A DNA stretch of 64,000 nucleotides, from NCBI RefSeq assembly GCF_000176175.1, contig NZ_ACZP01000013.1, positions 496,001 to 560,000 on the forward strand, read 5' to 3'. Positions 18,142 to 30,272 of this stretch are shown one piece after another (within the stretch, counting starts at the first letter, position 1; each line of letters opens with the position of its first letter). Position numbers and translations under genes: made by a program. The notes beneath the pieces were generated by a model. That model was not told the origin of the DNA. It made no database searches and saw only the letters and a list, made by a program, of their open reading frames with translations. This stretch comes from Vibrio furnissii CIP 102972 (GTDB taxonomy: Bacteria > Pseudomonadota > Gammaproteobacteria > Enterobacterales > Vibrionaceae).

Positions 18142-18627
18142 TTAGCGGTGAATCTTTAGCACACGCTGTAATTTTTCTAAGGTACTCGGTTTGAGTTTAG
18201 TGACTGGCGCCGGTTTATGACAGCACGATCCCTGATGACCGCATCCTGAATGTCCTCCGCACGTCGATTTCGCTTTATTGATCGAAGGGCGCGCGTAACT
18301 CATGCTGGTCACGGGCGTGAGGCTGCGTTCCGTGAATTGGTCGAGGTCATTGAGGGCAGGGCTGGAAAACACAGCCATTTCTGACGCAAACAGATGGCGA
18401 AGCATCGATTCGCCAATGTTTCGCACCACCACCGCTTGCACGTGATGCTGTTGCAAGAGCGTGAGCAACGCGTTCTTTTTGCCACAAGACGTGTGGCGCT
18501 CATCGCGATCGAGCGTCGTCTCAATCAATTGTTTAGTCCCCGTTTCACTCTCAAACAGCAGAAACTGTGGGGCTTTAGAAAAATGGTTACTCAGACGTTG
18601 GTTTTGAACAGGCAGCGCGTACAGCAT
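18142..18627 (-). CDS. NifX/NifB-C-terminal-like (dinitrogenase iron-molybdenum cofactor) domain protein
   Basis: The N-terminal part of this 161-residue protein (about 1-110) fits the NifX-type RNase-H-like fold: LYALPV, FLLFESETG, CGKKNALLTLLQQHHVQAVVVRNIGESML. This fold binds iron-molybdenum or related metal clusters. A cysteine/histidine-rich segment follows, with C123, C129, C135, C136 and several His, which looks like a metal site. No nitrogenase genes are visible, so a role in iron or iron-sulfur handling is more likely; that is inference. The ATG has TAAGGAG 7 bases upstream. The NqrM-like gene follows 9 bases after the stop. Confidence 0.78.
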   Translation of the reverse strand: MLYALPVQNQRLSNHFSKAPQFLLFESETGTKQLIETTLDRDERHTSCGKKNALLTLLQQHHVQAVVVRNIGESMLRHLFASEMAVFSSPALNDLDQFTERSLTPVTSMSYARPSINKAKSTCGGHSGCGHQGSCCHKPAPVTKLKPSTLEKLQRVLKIHR

Positions 18628-18669
18628 CTCTCAGCTCCTTAATGAATGAAGTGGTCTTTATCTTGCGCC

Positions 18670-18693
18670 AATAATTAGCATATGCCAATTATT
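18670..18693 (-). promoter_or_regulatory. 24-bp near-perfect palindrome upstream of the NifX-like gene
   Basis: AATAATTAGCATATGCCAATTATT matches its own reverse complement at 22 of 24 positions. It lies 43 bases upstream of the NifX-like start, where an operator would be expected. I cannot assign the regulator. Confidence 0.6.
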
Positions 18694-18854
18694 ATTTTTG
18701 CAAATTCATGTTGGCGCGCCAATTTTGTAATTGCAGCGTGACCGGATTCAACATGACCGCTGTATCCGCGCAAGAATTGGCAAAGTTGGTGATGAAGAGC
18801 AAAGATACAGTGACGTGAACTGTATTTGTTTTTGTGCCAGCGCTAGAGTGTTTT

Positions 18855-18866
18855 GTAAACGTTACC
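18855..18866 (+). promoter_or_regulatory. GalR/LacI-type operator upstream of lacZ
   Basis: GTAAACGTTACC has the central CG and flanking half-sites of GalR/LacI-family operators and resembles the two sites upstream of mglB. It lies 68 bases before the lacZ start, in a 306-base gap that also holds the palindrome at 18670-18693. I see no clear sigma-70 promoter there. Confidence 0.65.
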
Positions 18867-18930
18867 AAATAAACCGGCACTTCATGCTCAAACCAAATCG
18901 GACCGGTAATCAGACACAACAGGACCTTGA

Positions 18931-22026
<3,096 letters not shown>

Positions 22027-22044
22027 GCAGTGTCGCAAATTCAA

Positions 22045-22063
22045 GGGGAGCCGCTTGCTCCCC
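22045..22063 (+). terminator. hairpin after lacZ
   Basis: GGGGAGC and GCTCCCC form a perfect 7-bp stem with a CGCTT loop, 19 bases after the lacZ stop. There is no T-run, so it may stabilise the lacZ mRNA end rather than terminate on its own. Confidence 0.5.
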
Positions 22064-22083
22064 GAATGCACTCGCGCTACATT

Positions 22084-22095
22084 GTAAACGTTTAC
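22084..22095 (+). promoter_or_regulatory. perfect GalR/LacI-type operator in the lacZ-mglB gap
   Basis: GTAAACGTTTAC is a perfect 12-bp palindrome with a central CG, the core of GalR/LacI-family sites. It lies 315 bases upstream of mglB and could pair by looping with the site at 22317-22328. Confidence 0.7.
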
Positions 22096-22303
22096 TCAAT
22101 CCTGCCTCATGGCAGTCTCATTTCGTCTGCAAAATTCGATCATCACCCCCTGCGAAAAAGAGAACCGGATCTCGCTGTTACACTGTGTTACGTTGGCGGC
22201 TCTTATTTGTAATTAGCTTCAAAATATTTAAACAAAATTTTACATTTGGATGCGATTGCAACCAAAACATTAACTGCTTCACATTAATTGTCCTTTTGCT
22301 CAC

Positions 22304-22328
22304 TATACTTGGCCAAGTAAACGTTTCC
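22304..22328 (+). promoter_or_regulatory. mglB -10 element with overlapping GalR/LacI-type operator
   Basis: A -10-like TATACT (22304-22309) is followed by GTAAACGTTTCC (22317-22328), placing the operator over the expected transcription start, a repressing position. No good -35 is visible at 17 bases, so an activator may be needed. A weaker half-similar sequence, GATAACGTTTGTC, follows near 22346-22358. Confidence 0.55.
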
Positions 22329-22398
22329 ATGCAAGTTGCATTTCGATAACGTTTGTCCCCTACATCTATATAACAAAACAACAAATAGGACTTGTTCA

Positions 22399-23373
22399 AT
22401 GAGAAAGTTAACTGTACTCGCGATGCTGACTGCCGGCATGGGCTTCGGTTCTCAAGCAATGGCTGACACCACCGTAGGTTTTACCATCTACAAATACGAC
22501 GACAACTTCATGTCGGTCGTGCGTCAAGCGATTGAGAAAGAAGCAGCAGCAGATAGCAACACTCGCATCCTGATGAACGACTCTCAAAACAGCCAATCGA
22601 TGCAGAACGACCAAATTGACGTCATGCTGGCTCGTGGTGTGCAAGCGCTAGCTGTCAACTTGGTTGACCCAGCGGCCGCGAAAACCATCATCCAAAAGGC
22701 GAAAATGGACGATGTACCCGTGGTGTTCTACAACAAAGAACCAAGCGCGGATGCGATGGCAAGTTACGACAAAGTATTCTACGTCGGCACGGACTCGAAA
22801 GAGTCTGGCATCATTCAAGGTGACTTGATTTCTCAGCAGTGGAAAGCAAATCCATCTTGGGACAAAAATGGTGACGGCGTGCTGCAATACGTGATGCTGA
22901 AAGGCGAACCAGGCCACCCAGACGCGGAAGCACGTACCACCTATTCTGTGAAAACCATCAACGAAAACGGCATCAAAACCGAACAATTGCACATGGATAC
23001 CGGCATGTGGGATACCGCGATGGCAAAAGACAAGATGGATGCATGGTTGTCTGGCCCGAACGGTGCGAAGATTGAAGTGGTCATTGCGAACAACGACGGC
23101 ATGGCGATGGGTGCAGTTGAAGCCCTGCGTGGCGCGGGTGCGAAAATCCCAGTCTTTGGTGTCGATGCGTTGAGCGAAGCGCTGGCGCTGGTGAAATCAG
23201 GCGACATGGCGGGTACGGTGCTAAATGACGCGGATTCACAAGCCAAAGCGACCTTTGAACTGGCGCGTAACCTGGCGGAAGGCAAAGAGCCAACCGCAGG
23301 CACCCAATGGCAAATGGTGAACAAAGTGGTTCGTGTACCTTACGTGGGCGTGGATAAATCGACCCTCGAATAA
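22399..23373 (+). CDS. mglB: galactose/methyl-galactoside periplasmic binding protein
   Basis: This 324-residue protein has a signal peptide ([20 protein letters not shown]) cleaved after AMA. The mature part has the sugar-binding fold of the MglB/RbsB group, with [32 protein letters not shown] and [19 protein letters not shown]. It captures galactose or glucose in the periplasm and delivers it to MglAC. The ATG at 22399 is chosen because it begins the signal peptide and AGGA lies upstream; the frame is open further upstream without meaning. A hairpin after the gene probably raises its expression over mglA. Confidence 0.95.
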   Translation: MRKLTVLAMLTAGMGFGSQAMADTTVGFTIYKYDDNFMSVVRQAIEKEAAADSNTRILMNDSQNSQSMQNDQIDVMLARGVQALAVNLVDPAAAKTIIQKAKMDDVPVVFYNKEPSADAMASYDKVFYVGTDSKESGIIQGDLISQQWKANPSWDKNGDGVLQYVMLKGEPGHPDAEARTTYSVKTINENGIKTEQLHMDTGMWDTAMAKDKMDAWLSGPNGAKIEVVIANNDGMAMGAVEALRGAGAKIPVFGVDALSEALALVKSGDMAGTVLNDADSQAKATFELARNLAEGKEPTAGTQWQMVNKVVRVPYVGVDKSTLE

Positions 23374-23383
23374 TGCACGGATT

Positions 23384-23409
23384 TGGGGGAGGGCATGTGC
23401 GCTCCCCAA
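23384..23409 (+). other. hairpin between mglB and mglA
   Basis: GGGGAG (23386-23391) pairs with CTCCCC (23402-23407) a few bases after the mglB stop, with no T-run. This is the usual place for a hairpin that protects the binding-protein message. The rest of the 190-base mglB-mglA gap shows no gene. Confidence 0.5.
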
Positions 23410-23563
23410 TACCACTTTAACCAATCACCTTTACCCACGATGCAATCAAACGACACACAGATCATGCGCGATGGCATGAGGTCAGGTTTCGTTTGTTCAT
23501 CGTCGGGAATATGTATCTAAGCGATATTTATTGGTTCTCGTTTAAAAACAGAAAAGTGATGCC

Positions 23564-25072
23564 ATGGTCGATCAAACACATGAATTCCTGTTAGAAATGA
23601 CAGGCGTGAGCAAATCATTTCCAGGCGTAAAAGCATTGGACCGCGTCAATTTAAAAGTGCGTCCGCATTCCGTCCATGCACTGATGGGCGAAAACGGTGC
23701 GGGTAAATCGACGCTGTTGAAATGTTTGTTTGGAATCTATGAAAAAGATGAAGGCGATATTCTTTTCTTAGGAAAGCATATTAATTTCTCATCATCAAAA
23801 GAGGCCCTGGAATCTGGCGTTTCCATGGTGCACCAAGAATTAAACCAAGTAAAACAGTGTTCAGTGATGGACAATATTTGGCTTGGCCGTTATCCGAAAA
23901 AAGGTTTATTTGTCGATCACGATAAAATGTATCGGGATACCAAAGCTATTTTCGAAGAACTCGATATTCATATCGACCCGAAAGTGAAAGTTGCCACGTT
24001 ATCGGTTTCGCAAATGCAAATGCTGGAAATCGCCAAAGCATTCTCTTACGACGCGAAAGTGGTGATTATGGACGAACCCACGTCCTCACTGACGGAAAAA
24101 GAAGTCAATCACCTGTTCACCATCATCAACAAGCTGAAAGAGAAAGGCTGTGGCGTGGTGTACATCTCGCACAAGATGGAAGAGATCTTCTCCATTTGTG
24201 ATGAAATCACGATCCTGCGTGATGGCCAGTGGGTGGAAACACGTCCGCTGAAAGGCCTCGATATGGATCAGATCATCGCGATGATGGTGGGCCGTGAACT
24301 GACGCACCGTTTCCCGGAAAAAACCAACACACCGAAAGATGTCATTCTGGAAGTGAAAAACCTGACTGCGTTGAATCAGCCGTCGATCAGCGACATTTCG
24401 TTTGACCTACGCGCTGGCGAAATTTTGGGCGTTGCGGGGCTGGTGGGATCGCGCCGAACCGACATTGTTGAAACCATTTTTGGCGTGCGCGAACGCAGTG
24501 AAGGGCATATTCAACTCCATGGCCGCGAGATGAAAAACCGCGATGCCCATGAAGCGATTCGCAACGGTTTTGCATTGGTGACAGAAGAGCGTCGCTCGAC
24601 GGGCATCTACAGTAACTTGGACATTACGTTCAACTCACTGGTGGCCAACGTCGATGAGTACAAAACTCCTTATGGTCTGCTGAGCGACAAAAAAATGAAG
24701 AGCGATACGCAGTGGGTGATTGACTCCATGCGTGTGAAAACGCCATCGCATCAAACTTCGATCGGTTCTTTGTCGGGCGGCAACCAACAGAAAGTCATTA
24801 TTGGTCGCTGGCTGTTAACCCAACCTGAAATATTAATGTTGGATGAACCGACTCGCGGCATTGATGTGGGCGCGAAGTTCGAAATTTACCAACTGATTCT
24901 GGAACTGGCGAAGAAAAATAAAGGCATCATTATTATTTCCTCTGAAATGCCAGAGTTATTAGGAATTACAGACCGTATTTTAGTGATGAGTAACGGTCGT
25001 GCCGCAGGTATTGTGAATACCAAAGAAACCACACAAAACGAAATATTAGAGCTAGCCTCTCGTTACCTCTAG
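23564..25072 (+). CDS. mglA: galactose/methyl-galactoside ABC transporter ATP-binding protein
   Basis: This 502-residue protein has two fused nucleotide-binding domains, the pattern of sugar importers of the RbsA/MglA group. The first domain carries Walker [10 protein letters not shown] and Walker [13 protein letters not shown]. The second has the degenerate Walker [10 protein letters not shown], the signature LSGGNQQKV and [13 protein letters not shown]. It energises MglC at the inner membrane. It lies 190 bases after mglB and 10 bases before mglC. Confidence 0.95.
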   Translation: MVDQTHEFLLEMTGVSKSFPGVKALDRVNLKVRPHSVHALMGENGAGKSTLLKCLFGIYEKDEGDILFLGKHINFSSSKEALESGVSMVHQELNQVKQCSVMDNIWLGRYPKKGLFVDHDKMYRDTKAIFEELDIHIDPKVKVATLSVSQMQMLEIAKAFSYDAKVVIMDEPTSSLTEKEVNHLFTIINKLKEKGCGVVYISHKMEEIFSICDEITILRDGQWVETRPLKGLDMDQIIAMMVGRELTHRFPEKTNTPKDVILEVKNLTALNQPSISDISFDLRAGEILGVAGLVGSRRTDIVETIFGVRERSEGHIQLHGREMKNRDAHEAIRNGFALVTEERRSTGIYSNLDITFNSLVANVDEYKTPYGLLSDKKMKSDTQWVIDSMRVKTPSHQTSIGSLSGGNQQKVIIGRWLLTQPEILMLDEPTRGIDVGAKFEIYQLILELAKKNKGIIIISSEMPELLGITDRILVMSNGRAAGIVNTKETTQNEILELASRYL

Positions 25073-25082
25073 GGAATGTATT

Positions 25083-26090
25083 ATGGATGCAGTTAAATCT
25101 TTTGCACTAAAGCATTTAAAAGAAGGCGCGATCTACGCAGTATTATTTGTATTGCTCGCCGTGATCGTGATTCAGGAGCCTTCCTTCTTAAGTCTTCGTA
25201 ACCTGAGTAATATTCTGACTCAGTCTTCCGTGCGCATTATTATCGCACTGGGTGTTGCGGGGTTGATCGTCACGCAGGGCACAGACCTTTCCGCCGGTCG
25301 TCAGGTGGGTTTGGCTGCGGTGATTTCCGCGACCTTGCTTCAATCCATCGACAATGTGAACAAGGTGTTCCCAAGTATTGGTGAAGTGCCCATCATTGCC
25401 GTCATCATCTGCGTGTGTCTGATCGGTGCCATCATTGGCTTGGTCAACGGTGTGATTGTCGCTTACCTCAAAGTGACGCCATTTATCGCCACATTGGGCA
25501 CGATGATCATCGTGTACGGTATCAACTCGCTTTACTACGACGCGGTTGGTGCATCACCCATTGCTGGCTTTGATGACCGCTTCACGGCATTCACCCAAGG
25601 CTTTATTCGAATCGGCGGGTTCAGGTTCTCCTACATCACCTTCTACGCCATTATTGCGACGGTGTTCATGTGGATTCTGTGGAACAAAACCGTGTTCGGC
25701 AAAAACATTTTTGCGGTCGGGGGCAACCCTGAAGCGGCGAAAGTATCCGGTGTGAACGTGCCACTGACGTTGCTGAAAGTGTATGCATTGTCAGGTGTCT
25801 TCTATGCATTCGGGGGGATGCTGGAAGCGGGACGTATCGGTAGCGCAACCAACAACTTGGGCTTTTTATACGAGCTCGACGCCATTGCAGCGTGTGTGGT
25901 TGGTGGCGTGTCCTTCGCGGGCGGTGTGGGGAGCATCGCTGGCGTGGTAACGGGGGTTTTGATCTTCACCGTTATCAACTACGGTATGACGTACATTGGG
26001 GTCAGCCCTTACTGGCAATACATCATCAAGGGTTCCATCATCGTCTTCGCGGTGGCACTGGATTCCATGAAGTACGCCAATAAAAAGTAA
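25083..26090 (+). CDS. mglC: galactose/methyl-galactoside ABC transporter permease
   Basis: This 335-residue inner-membrane permease has 8-10 hydrophobic segments and the BPD_transp_2 signature region (VGGNPEAAKVSGVNV and LDAIAACVVGGVSFAGGVGS). It forms the channel of the MglABC importer. The ribosome site AGGGA lies 8 bases before the ATG and the gene ends at a strong terminator that closes the operon. Confidence 0.95.
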   Translation: MDAVKSFALKHLKEGAIYAVLFVLLAVIVIQEPSFLSLRNLSNILTQSSVRIIIALGVAGLIVTQGTDLSAGRQVGLAAVISATLLQSIDNVNKVFPSIGEVPIIAVIICVCLIGAIIGLVNGVIVAYLKVTPFIATLGTMIIVYGINSLYYDAVGASPIAGFDDRFTAFTQGFIRIGGFRFSYITFYAIIATVFMWILWNKTVFGKNIFAVGGNPEAAKVSGVNVPLTLLKVYALSGVFYAFGGMLEAGRIGSATNNLGFLYELDAIAACVVGGVSFAGGVGSIAGVVTGVLIFTVINYGMTYIGVSPYWQYIIKGSIIVFAVALDSMKYANKK

Positions 26091-26117
26091 AACTAACGAC
26101 ACAGTTGCTGCTGGTTC

Positions 26118-26148
26118 AAAACCGCTCCCTCGGGAGCGGTTTTTCTTT
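26118..26148 (+). terminator. rho-independent terminator of mglBAC
   Basis: An 11-bp stem AAACCGCTCCC / GGGAGCGGTTT with a TCG loop is followed by a T-rich tract. Confidence 0.92.
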
Positions 26149-26197
26149 TTCTGTTTCTTTGGTTCGCGACATGATCGTCAAACCCATTGCATGACGT

Positions 26198-26560
26198 CTA
26201 AAACTGACTCAAATCCAAATCAACCGCATCACCCAGCCACGATGCGTACGTGGTGTGATCGGCCAAATCATCGCCGGTATCGGCATGCACCAACACACTC
26301 AATTCGCCGCGTTGCTGATCCAGCCACGGAATGAACTGATCGAAATCGTCATGGCTGAACAGGATTTGGTAGCTCCACATGGTATGCGGGCCAACGAGAC
26401 GTTGATGCAGCCTGCCGAGTTGGAGCGGGAACGTTTGTCCGATGCGCTCATACAAGCGGGTCGCAAACGCCAATGTGTTGGCATCAAAGTACACATGCGC
26501 GTGGTACATCGCATGATCGTTCACGGGTCTTTTTTCTGTTTTCACGGCGTCACACTTCAT
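26198..26560 (-). CDS. DOPA 4,5-dioxygenase family protein
   Basis: This 120-residue protein has the His-rich DOPA-dioxygenase family pattern: YHAHVYFDANTL near the start, then GRLHQRLVGPHTMWSYQILF and LVHADTGDDLADHT. These small proteins are thought to be extradiol-type dioxygenases, but a bacterial substrate is rarely known. The frame continues upstream to 26707, but conservation seems to begin around KRPVNDH, so I chose the ATG at 26560; there is no strong ribosome site. It follows the tctA terminator region on the same strand. Confidence 0.72.
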   Translation of the reverse strand: MKCDAVKTEKRPVNDHAMYHAHVYFDANTLAFATRLYERIGQTFPLQLGRLHQRLVGPHTMWSYQILFSHDDFDQFIPWLDQQRGELSVLVHADTGDDLADHTTYASWLGDAVDLDLSQF

Positions 26561-26717
26561 TTGAATGGAGACACGCTGCCGGTCATGGGATTGATTTCCA
26601 TGTATTTGGCAGGGCGCTTTTTTGATGCAAGGGAGGGTAACACACTCGGCGGGAAAGTCAGGGGAAACGTGAACAAGTTGCGTCGGCGGCAACGCTTTGT
26701 GTGTCACACGGCGAGAC

Positions 26718-26744
26718 GAAAAAGCCCGACCAATTGGCCGGGCT
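26718..26744 (-). terminator. rho-independent terminator of tctCBA
   Basis: Read on the minus strand, AGCCCG and CGGGCT enclose a partly self-paired loop and are followed by TTTTTCG, 18 bases after the tctA stop. Confidence 0.8.
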
Positions 26745-26761
26745 GAATCACGTTCACGGAA

Positions 26762-28312
26762 TTATTCGTGTGCTTTATTTGAATTACAGGATTTTGATGA
26801 GGTTGAATGGCCACGGACTTTGTTGACCACCATCATCACGATTGGGCTGGCCAGAATCACCACCGACAGGGCTGTAAACGCCAGCGTGATTGGACGCTCC
26901 CACAAGAAGCTCAGCTCGCCGTCGGTAATCATCAGCGCGCGGCGCAGGTTTTCTTCCATCAGGCCGCCAAGGATAAAGCCCAACAATAACGGCGCGAGCG
27001 GGAAGTTCGCCAAACGCAGCGCAATCGCGCCCATCGCGACAAGCAGCATGATGAAGACATCCATGGTGTTGAACGACACCAGATATACACCGGTGATAGA
27101 GAAAAACAGAATCATCGGCAGCAGCACGGTGCGAGGCACAGCCAGCAGCTTCGAAATGTACGGAATCAGCGGCAGGTTGAGGATCAACAGCACAATGTTC
27201 CCCACGTACATCGAGATGATGACGGACCAGAACACATCCGGGTGATCGACAAACAGACGTGGGCCGGGTTGGATGCCGTAAGCAAGCAGGGCGCCGAGCA
27301 TGATCGCCGTGGTGCCTGAACCCGGAATCCCCAGCGTGAGTAGCGGAACAAATGAACCACTAGACGCTGCGTTGTTGGCGGATTCTGGCGCAACCAGACC
27401 GCGAATGGAGCCGTGACCAAACTCCTCGCGTTTGTCTTTCGGCGCCAGATTACGTTCCATGCCGTAGCTGAGGAAGGCGGCAATGGTTGCGCCTGCGCCC
27501 GGTAGTACGCCGGTAAAGAAGCCAAGGATAGAAGAACGAATCGACACGGGCGCCGCTTCACGCACTTCTTCTTTGGTGATCTTCATGCTGCCGATGTTGC
27601 TCAACTTGCTGTTTTCTTCATCGCGCGTGTCGGATTCAGGTTTCAAAATGCCCATCAAGGTTTCGCCTAAAGCAAAGGTCGCCATGGCGAGCAGCAGGAA
27701 GCTAAAGCCATCCATCAGGTCGGTCAGGCCGAAGGTGAAACGTTCCACACCTACGCCTTTATCGATACCCACTGTTGAGAGCATCAAACCCAAAATGGTC
27801 ATCATCCACGCTTTGATTACCTGACCTTTCCCTGCGAACGCTGCCACGGCAGACAAGCCCAGCAGCATCAACGCAAAGTAGTCGGCTGACTGGAAACTCA
27901 GAGAAACCTGAGCCAGTGCAGGCGCTGCGACCAGCAGCATGATTGCCGACAGTGTCCCGCCCGTGAATGAGGCATATGCCGCCAGTGCCAAGGCTTTACC
28001 CGCTTGGCCTTTTTGCGCCATGGGGTAGCCGTCAAACGCGGTTACCACAGTCGATGAACAGCCCGGCGCGTTGATCAGAATTGATGACGTGGAGCCGCCA
28101 AAAATGGCGCCGTAGTACACGCCCGCCATCAGGATCAGGCCGGATGACGGTTCCAGACCGTAAGTAATCGGAATCATCAACGCGATGGCGGAGATAGGGC
28201 CAAGGCCCGGTAGCATCCCAATGAAGGTTCCCACGAAACAGCCGACGATCACCATCAGCAGGTTAAAAGGCATGACTGCAGTCGACAGTCCTTGCAAAAT
28301 TCCGTCTAACAT
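26762..28312 (-). CDS. tctA: tripartite tricarboxylate transporter, large permease TctA
   Basis: This 516-residue inner-membrane protein has about 11-12 hydrophobic segments and the TctA family hallmarks: GMLPGLGPISAIALMIP near the start, YYGAIFGGSTSSILINAPG, a second GVLPGAGATIAAFLSYG and TLGIPGSGTTAIMLGAL. It is the large membrane subunit of a secondary carboxylate importer that uses TctC as periplasmic receptor. It lies 9 bases after tctB and ends at a terminator. Confidence 0.94.
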   Translation of the reverse strand: MLDGILQGLSTAVMPFNLLMVIVGCFVGTFIGMLPGLGPISAIALMIPITYGLEPSSGLILMAGVYYGAIFGGSTSSILINAPGCSSTVVTAFDGYPMAQKGQAGKALALAAYASFTGGTLSAIMLLVAAPALAQVSLSFQSADYFALMLLGLSAVAAFAGKGQVIKAWMMTILGLMLSTVGIDKGVGVERFTFGLTDLMDGFSFLLLAMATFALGETLMGILKPESDTRDEENSKLSNIGSMKITKEEVREAAPVSIRSSILGFFTGVLPGAGATIAAFLSYGMERNLAPKDKREEFGHGSIRGLVAPESANNAASSGSFVPLLTLGIPGSGTTAIMLGALLAYGIQPGPRLFVDHPDVFWSVIISMYVGNIVLLILNLPLIPYISKLLAVPRTVLLPMILFFSITGVYLVSFNTMDVFIMLLVAMGAIALRLANFPLAPLLLGFILGGLMEENLRRALMITDGELSFLWERPITLAFTALSVVILASPIVMMVVNKVRGHSTSSKSCNSNKAHE

Positions 28313-28321
28313 AATCCTTTC

Positions 28322-28819
28322 CTACCAAAGCGTGAAAATCAGACCCGGTTCCAGATACACATCCAAACCTTGAGTCAGCAGTAAATAAAAGGCGATCACA
28401 AACGGGAACGATGCACCGAATAGAATCGATTTACGGCGTTCACCCAGAATGTAGAAGCCTGCCATGAGGAAGAAACCGGTCGCCAGCACAAAGCCAAGAT
28501 AGGTTAATCCTGCGCCGTAGAGCGCCATCAGCACCAAAAAGCCAATCAGCAGTTTCCAGTTGAACGACATCACTGCGCCGCTCTTTTTGTCCGGTTGACC
28601 AACCACTAATAACAGCAGTGACAAGCCGACACCGGCGTAAGTGAGCAGGGTCGGGAGGGTGCGCGCGGTAAACGGTTCGTACTCGTCGCCGGGAAACATA
28701 GGAATGAGTGTGCTTTGATAGCCGTAGCACAGGCTAAGGACAAGAAAGATCATCGCGCCGACGCGATCGCGGCACAGTAGATATTCCTTGCTGAATAATT
28801 TGGTTGGCAGATCCGACAT
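28322..28819 (-). CDS. tctB: tripartite tricarboxylate transporter, small permease TctB
   Basis: This 165-residue protein has four hydrophobic segments, the expected size and layout for TctB. The start is set at ATG 28819 because GGAG lies 6 bases upstream; in-frame upstream ATGs at 28831 and 28867 lack a site. It is separated from tctC by about 200 bases holding a stable hairpin and is followed directly by tctA. Confidence 0.88.
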   Translation of the reverse strand: MSDLPTKLFSKEYLLCRDRVGAMIFLVLSLCYGYQSTLIPMFPGDEYEPFTARTLPTLLTYAGVGLSLLLLVVGQPDKKSGAVMSFNWKLLIGFLVLMALYGAGLTYLGFVLATGFFLMAGFYILGERRKSILFGASFPFVIAFYLLLTQGLDVYLEPGLIFTLW

Positions 28820-28971
28820 ATCCAACTCCATGACATCAGGTGGTGGTGAAGAAAAGGCCGCAGACAAGCGGAGTTAACGAAGGAATTAACTAAGGGTAAA
28901 CGGATTGCTGCTAGTCAAAACATCTACCAAAACAAAGGAGTAATTTTTCGCTCGTCTGCGGCAAAGGTGCT

Positions 28972-29001
28972 GGAACGAGGCAACACTCGGTTGCCCGTTC
29001 C
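28972..29001 (-). other. stable hairpin between tctC and tctB
   Basis: GGAACGAGGCAAC and GTTGCCCGTTCC pair with a single bulged A around an ACTCG loop. There is no T-run. It lies 25 bases after the tctC stop, so it probably protects the tctC message and lets the receptor be made in excess. Confidence 0.6.
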
Positions 29002-29025
29002 GTTGTTTGTGGAGAAAACGCAGCG

Positions 29026-29997
29026 TTATTTGAGGAAGCCCAGTTCACGCATCAGGTCGCCCATCTGCTTTTCCTGATCTTCGAGGAAAGCGAAGAACTC
29101 TTTATCCGCTTTGTAGCTGTCAATCCAGCCGTTGCGGTCACGAACCACTTTCCACTCATCTGTGTCGTACATTTTCTTCAGCGCGACGTTCCATTCATCA
29201 ATCTTCTCTTGGCTGACACCCGGTGCGGCGAAGAAACCACGCCAGTTCGCAAACACAGTTGGGTTGTTGTATTCAGACAAGGTTGGAATGTTTGGCGCAA
29301 CGTCCAAGCGTTTCGGGGCGGTGATTGCGAGGATCTTTACCTGACCGCTTTTCGACATTTCGAGCACTTCACCAAGGCCGGTGGACAGGACTTGTGTTTC
29401 GCCAGACAGCAATGCTGCCATCGCTTTACCGCCCGCATCGTAGGCGATGTAGCGCACTTCTTTTGGATCGAGCCCTTGGCCTTTGAATGCCGCTGCGGCG
29501 ACAAGGTGGTCCATACTGCCGCGTGCAGAACCGCCCGCGATTTTCACTTTGCGTGGGTTGTCTTTAAAGTCGGCAACCACTTCTTCCCAGCTGTTGTATT
29601 TGGAATCACCCGCAACCACGAACGCGCCGTAATCGGACACGGTCGCTGCCACTGGGGTTAAATCACGGAACGATTGGGGGAAAACGCCGGAGAGCGAACG
29701 CACCACGATAGGCGTTGAGTTCACCATCAGGGTGTCTTCTTGACGATCAGCCGTCTCGATCAGGTGTGCAATGGCTTTACCGCCGCCGCCGCCCGAAAGG
29801 TTTTGATAGGAAACATTGTCGATCAGGTGTGTTTTCATCAGCACGTCACCGGTGCCACGGGCCGTCATGTCCCAGCCACCGCCTGCGCCGCCGGGGATCA
29901 GAAAGTGGATTTTTTCCAGATCCGCTGCCAGAGCAGAGAAAGAGAAGGTGGCGGCAAGCAGCGACGCTGCGAGGGTCGGTTTGAAATGCTTCAACAT
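29026..29997 (-). CDS. tctC: tripartite tricarboxylate transporter substrate-binding protein TctC
   Basis: This 323-residue periplasmic protein has a signal peptide cut after SALA. The mature part follows the TctC/Bug pattern: IHFLIPGGAGGGWDMTARG, the GGGGGKAIAHL loop and a C-terminal helix region. The ATG at 29997 is used: AAGGA lies 8 bases upstream, while the GTG two codons earlier is too close. The ligand is probably a carboxylate. The nearby methylcitrate operon suggests a propionate-related acid, but that is only inference from location, and no tctDE regulator is seen. Confidence 0.93.
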   Translation of the reverse strand: MLKHFKPTLAASLLAATFSFSALAADLEKIHFLIPGGAGGGWDMTARGTGDVLMKTHLIDNVSYQNLSGGGGGKAIAHLIETADRQEDTLMVNSTPIVVRSLSGVFPQSFRDLTPVAATVSDYGAFVVAGDSKYNSWEEVVADFKDNPRKVKIAGGSARGSMDHLVAAAAFKGQGLDPKEVRYIAYDAGGKAMAALLSGETQVLSTGLGEVLEMSKSGQVKILAITAPKRLDVAPNIPTLSEYNNPTVFANWRGFFAAPGVSQEKIDEWNVALKKMYDTDEWKVVRDRNGWIDSYKADKEFFAFLEDQEKQMGDLMRELGFLK

Positions 29998-30055
29998 ATT
30001 CACGTTCCTTATGTAGGTGCATCATCCAGAGGTATGACGCTTATCGTTATCATCG

Positions 30056-30082
30056 CGGTAGCAGGGCAGAAGTTTGCTACCG
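30056..30082 (-). promoter_or_regulatory. inverted repeat upstream of tctC
   Basis: CGGTAGCA and TGCTACCG form perfect 8-bp arms 11 bases apart, about 60 bases upstream of the tctC start in the gap shared with the divergent LysE gene. It is a candidate operator or leader hairpin. Nothing else in the 275-base gap stands out. Confidence 0.45.
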
Positions 30083-30272
30083 TGTTATTGTAGGTTAAGA
30101 ATGTGTTAATGGTTTGTCTCTAAAGCGGCGATAAAAACATTATTGGGCATAAAGGGAGTTATGTTCATAAAGTTCACGGCACATTCGCCCGCATCGCCCT
30201 GCGCAATTTTGTTCAATATTCTCCCGTTTCCGCTGGTTACTATCACCCCGTGAAAACGCACGAAAGGACGGG

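Noticed and set aside
22261..22303. Possible CRP site upstream of mglB (TTCACATT half-site)
   Set aside because: Only one half matches the consensus; the other half is too weak to support a call from sequence alone.
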